From Lederbergia wuyishanensis (GTDB lineage Bacteria; Bacillota; Bacilli; Bacillales; Bacillaceae_C), in assembly GCF_022900255.1 (NCBI RefSeq), contig NZ_JALIRM010000009.1, positions 1-64,000 of the forward strand: DNA of 64,000 nucleotides. The letters are read 5' to 3'. The translations under genes were made by a program, and so were the position numbers. The notes beneath the pieces were generated by a model that was not told the DNA's origin, did not search any database, and saw nothing but the letters and a program-made list of their open reading frames with translations. Below, piece after piece: positions 25,407 to 33,936 of the stretch; position 1 is the first letter of the stretch; each line of letters starts with the position of its first letter.

Positions 25407-26327
25407 TTATTTTAAATGATAGTACCGATCATCTTCCCCAAGTTTTTTACCTCTTTGCAAAACCTCTCGGGCAACAAGCGACTCTAAAAACATGCAAACA
25501 GGTCCATAGATTTTGGGTTTGCCAGTTATATATCGTTCCATACTTGCGTAGCCATGCTTAATTAATAGCTCACAAAGAATTCTTGTACTAGATACCCCGC
25601 TTTCCAAAAGCTCTAGAGTTTTGTCTTTACTGAAAGAATCAGGAGCTGTTCGGAAAGTATCTTCGAAAAGGTAATCATCAAGATTAAAAGTTATATGAAG
25701 AGATGGTGGTTCGTTTACAGATGGTTCGAAAAATCGTTGCTCTCGTGCTTGTTCCGTTTGTTCCCGAATGAGTTTTTTTAATTCGTGAACATGTTTATCT
25801 AGCAAAGGTAGACCTAATTCTAAAAACGTTTGGAACGTTTTTGGCATTTCAAAATCATTTGGTAAGAAGGGGATTTCCTGTTTAAGCTCCCAGCGGTTTT
25901 GTATTTTATACAAAATTTCATCCATTTCATAATCTACAATGTTAAATCCTTTTCTAATCTCATTGATTATTTCAGATGAAAAACCAGTATGTTCTTTAAA
26001 ATGTTCAATTCCGAATCGTCTCGTTTCATTCGTACCTTTATGTCTGACGATATATTGATGTCGGAGCGGCCTTCCACATTCGCAAGGGGTCTCAGGATTA
26101 ACAAAACCATTATCGATATATTCTTCTAATATCCATTCGTCTAACAGCATTTCTGCTTCTTCCAATCCTGCATGTTCGGGGATGACTAATCCTTTATCGA
26201 CAGCTAGTACATTGGCAAAAGCTGTTTTTTTACCTCTTTTTACATGATGCTGAATAAATTCTTTCTGTTCAGGGGTAAGGGAGTCAAGGATTGAATCTTT
26301 TTCGCTTCTTGATAATACAATTTTCAT
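25407..26327 (-). CDS. DUF3895-type protein with Cys/His motif
   Basis: A 306-residue protein. The N-terminal part has LSRSEKDSILDSLTPEQKEFIQHHVKRGKKTAFANVLAVDKGL. The middle has CECGRPLRHQYIVRH...RRFGIEHFKEHTG, which could bind a metal. The C-terminal ~90 residues (KDKTLELLESGVSSTRILCELLIKHGYASMERYITGKPKIYGPVCMFLESLV) look like DUF3895, a winged-helix-like domain found in Bacillus. The role is unknown. ATG 26327 is chosen because GGAGGAG lies 6-7 nt upstream; an earlier ATG at 26360 lacks such a site. Confidence 0.75.
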   Translation of the reverse strand: MKIVLSRSEKDSILDSLTPEQKEFIQHHVKRGKKTAFANVLAVDKGLVIPEHAGLEEAEMLLDEWILEEYIDNGFVNPETPCECGRPLRHQYIVRHKGTNETRRFGIEHFKEHTGFSSEIINEIRKGFNIVDYEMDEILYKIQNRWELKQEIPFLPNDFEMPKTFQTFLELGLPLLDKHVHELKKLIREQTEQAREQRFFEPSVNEPPSLHITFNLDDYLFEDTFRTAPDSFSKDKTLELLESGVSSTRILCELLIKHGYASMERYITGKPKIYGPVCMFLESLVAREVLQRGKKLGEDDRYYHLK

Positions 26328-26465
26328 TTTGAACTCCTCCATATAATCCCTTTTCATCAATCTTAATTTAAAATTAGTTTACATTAAAGATTCTCTAATG
26401 TGAAAAAGTCGTTTTTGGATTTTGACTAACTTTACTACACCAGCCTCTTAAGGGGAAAAATTGTA

Positions 26466-26494
26466 TGAAAAAAAACGAGGTCATAGCCTCGTTC
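26466..26494 (-). terminator. intrinsic terminator after ilvA
   Basis: On the minus strand AACGAGG and CCTCGTT pair around a 6-nt loop and are followed by eight T. Confidence 0.8.
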
Positions 26495-26514
26495 TTCGTA
26501 ATAGGCACATGTTA

Positions 26515-27783
26515 TCAAATCAAAAGATGGAACAAAGTGCTATCTTTATTCACTTCTGTAAAAGGAAAACCTTTTTGTTGCATGCGCTCGATTAGACCTG
26601 CATAGTCCTCTTTGCGTTTTAATTCAATTCCTACAAGTCCAGGGCCGCTTTCTTTGTTGTTTTTCTTTGTATACTCAAACGTTGTAATATCATCATCTGG
26701 GCCGAGAACGCCGTCTAGGAATTCACGCAACGCACCTGCGCGCTGAGGGAAATTAATAATGAAATAGTAGAGCAGCCCTTCGTAAATCAAGGATTTTTCT
26801 TTGATTTCCTGCATTCTACCAATATCATTGTTTCCGCCGCTGATTACACAAATAACAGATTTCCCTTTGATTTCCTCTTTGTAAAAATCAAGGGCTGCAA
26901 TAGGTAAGGCACCCGCAGGTTCAGCGATAATTGCGTGTTGATTATATAAATCAAGGATAGTCGTACATACCTTGCCTTCAGGTACAGGAATGATGTCATC
27001 TACATATTTTTGGCAAATTTCATAAGTTTGTTGGCCGACGCATTTTACAGCAGCACCGTCGACAAATTTATCGATTGTTTCAAGAGCAATGACACCGTTA
27101 TTTTTCAAAGCGGCCTTCATACTTGCTGCTCCTTCAGGTTCCACCCCAATGATTTGGGTGTGCGGAGACACATTTTTAATGTACGCACTTAATCCGGAAA
27201 CAAGTCCGCCGCCGCCAATACTTGCAAATACAAAATCAACCGGTTCTTCAATATCATTCATTATTTCAACTGCAACCGTACCTTGGCCAGCAATAATATC
27301 AAGATCATCGAATGGGTGAATGAAAATTTTATCTTCCTTTTTAGCATATTCCATCGCGCTTTCAGAGGAATCATCAAATGTATCACCGACAAGAACGATA
27401 TCTACAAAATCTCGGCCAAACATTCTAACTTGGTCAATTTTTTGTTTTGGAGTCGTTTGTGGCATAAAGATTTTTCCGGAGATTCCAAGATGGGAGCAAG
27501 CAAATGCTACACCTTGAGCATGATTTCCTGCACTCGCACAAACAATTCCTTTTTCACGTGCTTCATTTTCAATGGACTTAATTTTATAGAAAGCACCACG
27601 TAATTTGAACGAACGTACGTGTTGCAAATCTTCTCTTTTTACATAAACATGACAGTCATATTTTTCGGATAAACGCTCATTTTTTTGCAAAGGGGTATGT
27701 GCTACCACATCTTTTAAGCGCTGATATGCAATTAGAATATCTTCCACATGTACTGTCTTTGATTTTTCTTTAGTCGGATTCAT
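26515..27783 (-). CDS. ilvA: threonine ammonia-lyase (threonine dehydratase)
   Basis: 422 residues. PLP-binding Lys60 lies in VRSFKLRGA, the Gly-rich phosphate loop is ASIGGGGLVSG, and CASAGNHAQG is the substrate loop. The C-terminal ACT-like regulatory region (LLYYFIINFPQRAGALREFLDGVLGPDDDITTFEYTKKN) is present once, the short biosynthetic form of Bacilli. It converts threonine to 2-oxobutanoate, the first step to isoleucine. ATG 27783 is preferred because the GTG at 27795 directly abuts the GAAGGAA site. It stands alone, away from the ilv-leu operon; I saw no T-box upstream. Confidence 0.95.
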   Translation of the reverse strand: MNPTKEKSKTVHVEDILIAYQRLKDVVAHTPLQKNERLSEKYDCHVYVKREDLQHVRSFKLRGAFYKIKSIENEAREKGIVCASAGNHAQGVAFACSHLGISGKIFMPQTTPKQKIDQVRMFGRDFVDIVLVGDTFDDSSESAMEYAKKEDKIFIHPFDDLDIIAGQGTVAVEIMNDIEEPVDFVFASIGGGGLVSGLSAYIKNVSPHTQIIGVEPEGAASMKAALKNNGVIALETIDKFVDGAAVKCVGQQTYEICQKYVDDIIPVPEGKVCTTILDLYNQHAIIAEPAGALPIAALDFYKEEIKGKSVICVISGGNNDIGRMQEIKEKSLIYEGLLYYFIINFPQRAGALREFLDGVLGPDDDITTFEYTKKNNKESGPGLVGIELKRKEDYAGLIERMQQKGFPFTEVNKDSTLFHLLI

Positions 27784-28164
27784 CGCGCTGTACACTTCCT
27801 TCGCTAACTTTTGAATATTTGTACATTATAACATGTTCATGGCGTAATGAACATATGAATATTCACAATATTTGGTGAAAGCGTTGTCAATTATAACTAA
27901 GTTTTGTATATACTGTTCTCTGTGATACTTGTAGTGACTACTACAAAACACACTGATTTTAAAAGGGTCTTGTTTATATATAGATTCTTTACAGGACAAA
28001 TCGCAAAGTTATCCATTATATTTTTTCCTATATCAGTACTCTATTGGATAGGTTATCATAATTCGTTAGAGGTTTGTCCAATATCCACACTATATTAGAC
28101 AGGCAATTCGTTAGAGCTTTGTCCAAAATAGATTCTTGGATCATCAAACTATTCCCTAAAAAAA
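27784..28164. other. intergenic stretch with a 22-bp direct repeat
   Basis: No convincing gene. AATTCGTTAGAGGTTTGTCC (28060 on) recurs at 28105-28126 with one mismatch, 45 bp later. The promoter of ilvA must lie at the left end on the minus strand; AT-rich sequence hides a clear box. Confidence 0.5.
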
Positions 28165-28833
28165 TTAATGAAATTCATATTCGGCGTTTACTTTACTAGT
28201 TATTTCCATTGTTCCAGGCTGAATGGGTGTAGTCGCTGCGCTTTTTACAAAAGCGGTAGTCTCTAAAGGGATCGGTCCACCTTCTTGCTTCGGGCTTTCT
28301 ACTATTAAAGTAGGGGTTTTATCTAATTGCACCTTTAACGTGTCCGCAATTGTCTCTGCCTTTTCGTAAGCATTTATTACAGCCAAAGACATTGCTTTTT
28401 TGTAGTATTGGTCATAATTGGATATTTCAAACTTCAATCCTGAAATCGTATTAGCACCATGTTGGACAGCCGTGTCGACCACTAAACCAGTACTCTCGAT
28501 CTGAAGCTCTCTTATTTGCAGTAAATGTTCAACTTTATAAGTTCGAAATTCCTGCTTTCCCTCAACATAATCATATTGAGGATAAATGAAGTAATCTTTC
28601 GTTTGGATTTGTTTATCAGTTATTCCCATTTTATTTAATGCTTTTTTAATATCAGAAATAATCTTGGCATTTTCTTCTTGCGCTAGACGTAACTCTTTAT
28701 TCTCAGTTGAAGCTCCTAACGTTACATTAGCATAATCCGGTTGAACAGTAATTCTTCCTTCACCTATTACTTTAATAAGATCTCGTTTCCTTTCCGAGTC
28801 TGGATTAAGTTCACGATAAGATTGATAATGCAT
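28165..28833 (-). CDS. SIMPL-domain (DUF541) protein
   Basis: 222 residues. IKVIGEGRITVQPDYANVTLGASTENKELRLAQEENAKIISDIKKALNKMGITDKQIQTKDYFIYPQYDY is the classic SIMPL/YggE start, and DTAVQHGANTISGLKFEISNYDQYYKKAMSLAVINAYEKAETIADTL is the second half. The family forms oligomeric shells; named members are linked to oxidative stress and to IRAK signalling in mammals. There is no signal peptide, so it appears cytoplasmic. Site GGGAG before ATG. A short Pro-rich C-tail (TTPIQPGTMEITSKVNAEYEFH) completes the beta sheet. Confidence 0.88.
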   Translation of the reverse strand: MHYQSYRELNPDSERKRDLIKVIGEGRITVQPDYANVTLGASTENKELRLAQEENAKIISDIKKALNKMGITDKQIQTKDYFIYPQYDYVEGKQEFRTYKVEHLLQIRELQIESTGLVVDTAVQHGANTISGLKFEISNYDQYYKKAMSLAVINAYEKAETIADTLKVQLDKTPTLIVESPKQEGGPIPLETTAFVKSAATTPIQPGTMEITSKVNAEYEFH

Positions 28834-29056
28834 TTTTTCTCCCTACTTTCGGTTGTTTATTAATTTGTACGTAAAAGTGGTCAGAAAGATACAGGGAGAT
28901 TATTTTTTAGTTAAGAAATATAGTTATTAACATTTGAAAAGTATTTATCTATCTATTAGTCCATCCTCTACCCATGCTAATCCTGTTTCCTTGAAATCGT
29001 CGTTATTATATAGATGGGCGTACCCGCTACTTCAGGCCGGTCTTGCAGAATTTTCT

Positions 29057-30169
29057 TTAACCCGTACTCGACTTTACCTTTTTCCCCTTCCTATTCCTGA
29101 ACAATGCTATAAGCAGTAAAAAGAATGGGAGAATCAATTGTGTAAAGATTGCGTAGGGTGGGAAAACGATTATTTCAATCATAAAAAACCTCATTGAGCT
29201 TGGGATGGACCAGAAGCTAAATTCTATTAGTAAAATCCCAATTGGCCATATGATGTGTTTGTAATCTGAAAGATTAAGCCACTGCGCGGTTCCTAAAACA
29301 ATGGCATAGTAAAACACAGATATTTTAATAAAAGCTCCGACAATCCAAACCGCCATTATAACTGATTCAAGGTTTTCGAAGAAATCTGCGTAGCTGATAT
29401 ACCGACCAACGTTCATCAGTGGGTATACTTTAGAAGCAGTTGCAACTCCTAATACAAAAAGAACTGTGAGATTGACGAATACTAATGTCACCATAATCGC
29501 TGCTATAGTAGACAATCCGTATTTTAGCGCTTTTTTTCCATCATTTACAAAAGGAAGAAGAAAAATAATAAGGAAAAATTCCGAAAACCAACCGCCTAGT
29601 ACGATGGAGGCTTTAAGTGGAGGACCAATGCCATGTTCTAGTATTGGAAATATATTGTCAACGTCATAATTAGGAATTAATAAAAGAATTAAAATGACAA
29701 TAGGTAAGACAAAGAGCGGAAAAAACAATTCAGCAAGTCGACCTAACACTTCTAATCCTGCTTGGACTGCCGCTGCACAAAGAAGGACCATCGTCCCCAT
29801 AATTACAAACATGGGGGTTTTAAACAAAAAAGAACCTACGATGAATTCACTGTAAACTCTTATTATTTCTCCAGTAGTCGTAATATAAAAAAGTAAGATA
29901 AAAAAGCCGATTATTTTCCCTGGAATCTTTCCAGTTATTTTTTCTACAAACTGGATGACTGTTTCTTTTGGATATAATTTATAAAGCTTATATGAGATTA
30001 ACATCGTGAAAAAGCCTACAACGGCAGAAAACATAGGAGAAATCCATAAGTCGTGTGGAGCGTACATTGCTGTAATGCTTGGAACTGAAAGAATCGCAGT
30101 AGCTACGATTGTAGGATACATAAGCATTGACATCTGAAGGGATGATATTTTTCCTTTCTCCATCACCAT
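29057..30169 (-). CDS. spore germination permease GerB, third tandem copy
   Basis: A 370-residue protein with ten predicted membrane helices, of the endospore germination permease (GerAB) branch of the APC superfamily. It is thought to bind the germinant in the inner spore membrane and lead to ion release. FVNLTVLFVLGVATASKVYPLMNVGRYISYADFFENLESVIMAVWIVGAFIKISVFYY is almost identical to the two upstream copies; outer loops differ. The shared start MVMEKGKISSLQM and the shared leader GGAAGGAGAAATGGTG show tandem duplication. Last gene of the operon; possibly an alternative germinant specificity. Confidence 0.9.
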   Translation of the reverse strand: MVMEKGKISSLQMSMLMYPTIVATAILSVPSITAMYAPHDLWISPMFSAVVGFFTMLISYKLYKLYPKETVIQFVEKITGKIPGKIIGFFILLFYITTTGEIIRVYSEFIVGSFLFKTPMFVIMGTMVLLCAAAVQAGLEVLGRLAELFFPLFVLPIVILILLLIPNYDVDNIFPILEHGIGPPLKASIVLGGWFSEFFLIIFLLPFVNDGKKALKYGLSTIAAIMVTLVFVNLTVLFVLGVATASKVYPLMNVGRYISYADFFENLESVIMAVWIVGAFIKISVFYYAIVLGTAQWLNLSDYKHIIWPIGILLIEFSFWSIPSSMRFFMIEIIVFPPYAIFTQLILPFFLLLIALFRNRKGKKVKSSTG

Positions 30170-30212
30170 TTCTCCTTCCGTTAAGAATAAGAGGATTACT
30201 TTTAATAGCCTT

Positions 30213-31340
30213 TCATGAACTCTTGCTAGTATTGGTTGTTATCTTGGTCTTCTTTTTCTTCCTCTTCCTAAACAACGCAATTAGGAGTAAAAAGAATGGA
30301 AGAACCGTTTGCATAAAGATTGAGTACGGTGCATAAACGGTGATAGCAATCATAAAATTCCTCATTGAGCTTGGGAGGGACCAGAAGCTAAATTCTACGA
30401 TTAATATCGCGATTGGCCATATGATGAGCTTGTAATCAGAAAGATTCAGCCACTGTGCTGTTCCTATTACAACAGCATAGTAAGCAACAGAAATTTTAAT
30501 AAAAGCTCCGACAATCCAAACTGCCATAATAACGGATTCTAAGTTTTCGAAGAAATCAGCGTAGCTTATATAACGCCCAACATTCATTAATGGGTATACT
30601 TTAGAAGCAGTTGCAACTCCTAGTACAAAAAGAACTGTTAGATTCACCAAAACCAACGTAACCATGATAGCCAGAACATTAGTGAAACCGTGTTTTAATA
30701 CCTTTTTTTCATCTTTCAGAAAGGGAAGAAAAAAAGTAATAAGAAAAAGTTCCGAAAACCAACCGCCTAGTATGATGGAACCTTTAAGAGGAGGGAGGAT
30801 TCCATGTTCTAAAATTGGAAATATATTCTTTATATCATAATTAGGAATTAATAATAGAAAAAATATGAAAAGAGGTATGACAAACAACGGAAAAAACAAT
30901 TGTGCTAGTCTTCCCAATACTTCCAAACCTGCATGAACAGTTGCTGCACAAAGTAAAACCATCGTTCCAGTTATTACAACCGTCGGGGTTTTAAACAAAA
31001 AAGATCCAACGATAAATTCACTGTAATCTCTTATAATTTCTCCAGTAGTCATGATATAAAAAAACAAAATGAAAAAACCGATTATTTTCCCTGGAACCTT
31101 GCCGATTATTTTTTCTACAGATTGGATGATTGTTTCTTTCGGATAAAGTTTATAAAGTTTATATGCAATGAATACCGTGATGAAGCCGACAATGGAAGAA
31201 AAAATGGGTGACATCCATAAGTCGTGTGGAGCGTAGTATGCTGTAATGCTTGGAACTGAAAGGATAGCGGTGGCCACGACTGTTGGATATATAAGCATAG
31301 TCATCTGAAGAGACGAAATTCTTTCTTTTTCCATCACCAT
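30213..31340 (-). CDS. spore germination permease GerB, second tandem copy
   Basis: A 375-residue, ten-helix germination permease, between its two paralogues. It differs from copy 3 mainly in loops such as FILEHGILPPLKGSIILGGWFSELFLITFFLPFLKDEKKVLKHG, and has a longer basic tail (KRKKKKTKITTNTSKSS). The conserved GDP-like turn YISYADFFENLES is kept. The 43-nt gap to the next copy shows no terminator. It could pair with the same A and C subunits to form a receptor for a different germinant. Confidence 0.9.
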   Translation of the reverse strand: MVMEKERISSLQMTMLIYPTVVATAILSVPSITAYYAPHDLWMSPIFSSIVGFITVFIAYKLYKLYPKETIIQSVEKIIGKVPGKIIGFFILFFYIMTTGEIIRDYSEFIVGSFLFKTPTVVITGTMVLLCAATVHAGLEVLGRLAQLFFPLFVIPLFIFFLLLIPNYDIKNIFPILEHGILPPLKGSIILGGWFSELFLITFFLPFLKDEKKVLKHGFTNVLAIMVTLVLVNLTVLFVLGVATASKVYPLMNVGRYISYADFFENLESVIMAVWIVGAFIKISVAYYAVVIGTAQWLNLSDYKLIIWPIAILIVEFSFWSLPSSMRNFMIAITVYAPYSIFMQTVLPFFLLLIALFRKRKKKKTKITTNTSKSS

Positions 31341-31368
31341 ATCTCCTTCCTTTTAAATACAAAAATCA

Positions 31369-32481
31369 TTAACCTGTACTCGTATGAACTTTCTTTTTCT
31401 TCCAATTTTTAAATAATGCTACAAAAAGCAATAAAAATGGAATGATTATTTGAATTAGCAAATCGATTGGAGGAAGGACAACTATTTGATAACCTTGATA
31501 TTTCATCGTACTGGGTATTGCCCAAAAGCTAAATTCTACGATGATAATCGCGCTCGGCCATATTATTAATTTAGAATTAGATAGATTAAGCCACTGTGCG
31601 GTAGCTAAAACAACTACATAGTAAAAAAGAGAAATTTTTATAAAGGCTCCAACAATCCAAACTGCCATGATGACAGACTCTAAATTTTCGAAGAAGTCTG
31701 CATAACTGATATACCGTCCAACGTTCATTAAAGGATAAACTTTTGAAGAAGTTGTGATTCCAAGCACGAATAGAACAGTTAGATTGACCAAAACTAATGT
31801 CATCATGACGGACAGAACAGTAAATAATCCGTATTTTATTCCTTTTTGGGTATCAACTAGAAAGGGAATAAGAAAAGTAATAATAAAAAATTCTGCAAAC
31901 CATCCACTTAGGATAATGGAACCTTTTAGAGGCGGTCCTATTCCATGTTCAAGTATTGGGAATATATTGCCTAAATTATAATTTGGAATTAATAATAAAA
32001 TTAAAATAAAGAGTGGAATGACAAAGAGTGGAAAAAACAATTGTGCGAGTCTTCCCAAGACTTCTATCCCTGACCTCACTGCCATTGCGCAAAGTAAGAT
32101 CATCGTAGAGGTAATAACGACCATTGGAGTTTTAAATAGAAAGGAGCTAATGATAAATTCACTGTAGTCCCTAACAATTTCTCCAGTAGATTTAATGTAA
32201 TATAACAAAATAAATAGACTAATGAATTTGCCGAAAAATTTTCCTAATATTTTTTCTGAGAATTGAATTACCGTTTGTTTTGGATACAACTGATGTAGTT
32301 TAAAAGCTAAGAGAACTGTAACAAAACCAGTAACGGAAGAAAAAATAGGTGTCATCCATAAATCGTGAGGCGCATACTTTGCTGTTGTACTTGGCACAGA
32401 AAGTATGGCTGTAGCTACGATCGTTGGAAATAGCAGCATAGCCATTTGAAGAGGCGAAATCTGTCCTTTCTCCATCACCAT
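31369..32481 (-). CDS. spore germination permease GerB, first tandem copy
   Basis: A 370-residue, ten-helix germination permease, nearest to the A, C and D genes. It is the most divergent of the three (KILGKFFGKFISLFILLYYIKSTGEIVRDYSEFIISSF, and GITTSSKVYPLMNVGRYISYADFF). Being next to the small D gene, it is the likely original partner. The start may be ATG 32481 or the in-frame ATG two codons later, which sits better relative to GGAAGGAG. Confidence 0.9.
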   Translation of the reverse strand: MVMEKGQISPLQMAMLLFPTIVATAILSVPSTTAKYAPHDLWMTPIFSSVTGFVTVLLAFKLHQLYPKQTVIQFSEKILGKFFGKFISLFILLYYIKSTGEIVRDYSEFIISSFLFKTPMVVITSTMILLCAMAVRSGIEVLGRLAQLFFPLFVIPLFILILLLIPNYNLGNIFPILEHGIGPPLKGSIILSGWFAEFFIITFLIPFLVDTQKGIKYGLFTVLSVMMTLVLVNLTVLFVLGITTSSKVYPLMNVGRYISYADFFENLESVIMAVWIVGAFIKISLFYYVVVLATAQWLNLSNSKLIIWPSAIIIVEFSFWAIPSTMKYQGYQIVVLPPIDLLIQIIIPFLLLFVALFKNWKKKKVHTSTG

Positions 32482-32515
32482 TTCTCCTTCCGTTTCAAAA
32501 ATTCTATAGAATGAT

Positions 32516-32773
32516 TTATTTTTTCATGAATTTCCCAAAAGTTGGGTCTAACAGCTTTTCAAGTATTGAATTGGGCCCTTCAATATACTGCAAATTAAAT
32601 AAAGATAATCCCCAAGCAATGAAAAAGAGAATAAAAAGTGCCCACTTATCTTTTTTAGGAGCTTGTTTTATCTTGGGCCATTGAAATAATATGATGACTA
32701 CAATTAGCCCAGCTACTAAAAAGAAAACTCCCCATCTCACATTAATCACTCTTCTTTCTTCCAGCTGAATCAT
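32516..32773 (-). CDS. small two-helix GerD-type (GerKD/GerUD-like) receptor subunit
   Basis: An 85-residue protein with two membrane helices (WGVFFLVAGLIVVIILFQW and WALFILFFIAWGLSLFNL) and a short polar tail. Small two-helix proteins at this place in Ger operons are the D subunits, which adjust receptor activity in Bacillus spores. Its frame overlaps gerC by 32 nt from ATG 32773. A GTG just after the gerC stop would avoid overlap and is an alternative start. Assignment rests on size, topology and position, since these subunits are poorly conserved. Confidence 0.75.
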   Translation of the reverse strand: MIQLEERRVINVRWGVFFLVAGLIVVIILFQWPKIKQAPKKDKWALFILFFIAWGLSLFNLQYIEGPNSILEKLLDPTFGKFMKK

Positions 32774-33911
32774 TTATATAACCCTGTCTTTTAACATGGG
32801 CATTTACATCAATCACAACATCTACCTCCGGAAATTTTTCATTCCAGTTTTTTTCGACTTTTTCCCATTCTTTTGGATATTTACGATGAAATTCTTTGGC
32901 AAAGTCTACAATATCGGCGTTTAGTTTATCTTGCATTAAATCGACTGCTAATTTGACCCTTCCATGAATTTTCTTTTCATATGCTTTTTCTATTGTTTTT
33001 ATTGCTTTTGCCTTTGTAATATCTAAATTTGTTGTATTTAGTGCGATAGCCCCTTCTGTCTTTATTTTTACGATCATGCTCCATTTATTATTTTGTATTT
33101 TAGGGATTAAATGAATTTGAGCAGATACTGGATTTAATGATATTTCTCCATGATGATCATCATCTATTTTAATCGTAACAGTGTAATCCCTTAATTCGTC
33201 TTTAATCCAAAGTAAGCCTCGTGTTTCTCTTTCTGACATTTTTCCAATCATTTTATCTTTTTTAAAAATAGCTGTTCCATAAATATGAGCATAATTATTA
33301 GTTTGTCCTTGCATATGCTTTTCTTTAGAAATTTTAAGATAAGGGAGGGATGCAGCACTTGAATTTCCTACGAGCATTTCATCAAAATCTTGTAAAGTTA
33401 CTTTAATGCCTGTGGTTAGTTTTGATTGCTCTTTAATTCCTTCTGAAGAATAACGCTCTAGCACAGCGGGCATTTCAAGGGCTTTTTTTGCTTTACTTGC
33501 TACAAACAATAATGCTCTTTCTCTAGGTTGGGGTTGGCGTAGTAGATAGTCGATATGATTTTTTATGCCGCTTTTCGCTACCTCTTCTCCAAATATAAAA
33601 ACTTTACATTGCCCCCAAAAAAGCTTGCGTGATAACTTTCCTTGAATCTTTGATAATGCATCTGCAATATTATCGCCTCTTTGGGAAGTGTTGAAGGTAA
33701 CAGGTCCCGTACTTCCTGGTCCACCTGAACCACCAGTAGAAAAAGACTTTGGTATAAAAATCTGTAATGTGATTTCGACTTTACCATTATCATCTTGGTC
33801 AATAGCTGTTGCGGTAATGATAGCTTGGTCGTTAATTTCAACTCTATCCCAACACCCCGTTAATAAAACGAGCATTCCTAAGAAAAATATTAAATGCAAT
33901 ATTCTCTTCAT
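32742..33911 (-). CDS. Ger(x)C family germinant-receptor lipoprotein
   Basis: A ~389-residue lipoprotein. Signal IFFLGMLVLLTGCW puts the lipid on Cys, followed by the family motif WDRVEINDQAIITATAIDQ. The rest forms the three GerC domains, ending DVVIDVNAHVKRQGYI. It is the C subunit of the receptor on the outer face of the inner spore membrane. ATG 33911 is chosen with AAAGGA 9 nt upstream; TTG 33920 abuts that site. A low-complexity loop STGGSGGPGSTGP lies near residue 65. Confidence 0.92.
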   Translation of the reverse strand: MKRILHLIFFLGMLVLLTGCWDRVEINDQAIITATAIDQDDNGKVEITLQIFIPKSFSTGGSGGPGSTGPVTFNTSQRGDNIADALSKIQGKLSRKLFWGQCKVFIFGEEVAKSGIKNHIDYLLRQPQPRERALLFVASKAKKALEMPAVLERYSSEGIKEQSKLTTGIKVTLQDFDEMLVGNSSAASLPYLKISKEKHMQGQTNNYAHIYGTAIFKKDKMIGKMSERETRGLLWIKDELRDYTVTIKIDDDHHGEISLNPVSAQIHLIPKIQNNKWSMIVKIKTEGAIALNTTNLDITKAKAIKTIEKAYEKKIHGRVKLAVDLMQDKLNADIVDFAKEFHRKYPKEWEKVEKNWNEKFPEVDVVIDVNAHVKRQGYINDSAGRKKSD

Positions 33912-33936
33912 ATTCTTCAATCCTTTACGGATATCT

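Noticed and set aside
27784-27900. T-box leader for ilvA
   Set aside because: No AGGGTGGNACCGCG block or long structured leader is seen on the minus strand.
27904-29119. Short ORFs 27904-28098 and 28934-29119
   Set aside because: No RBS, low-complexity hydrophobic translations, and overlap of the minus-strand ger or intergenic region.
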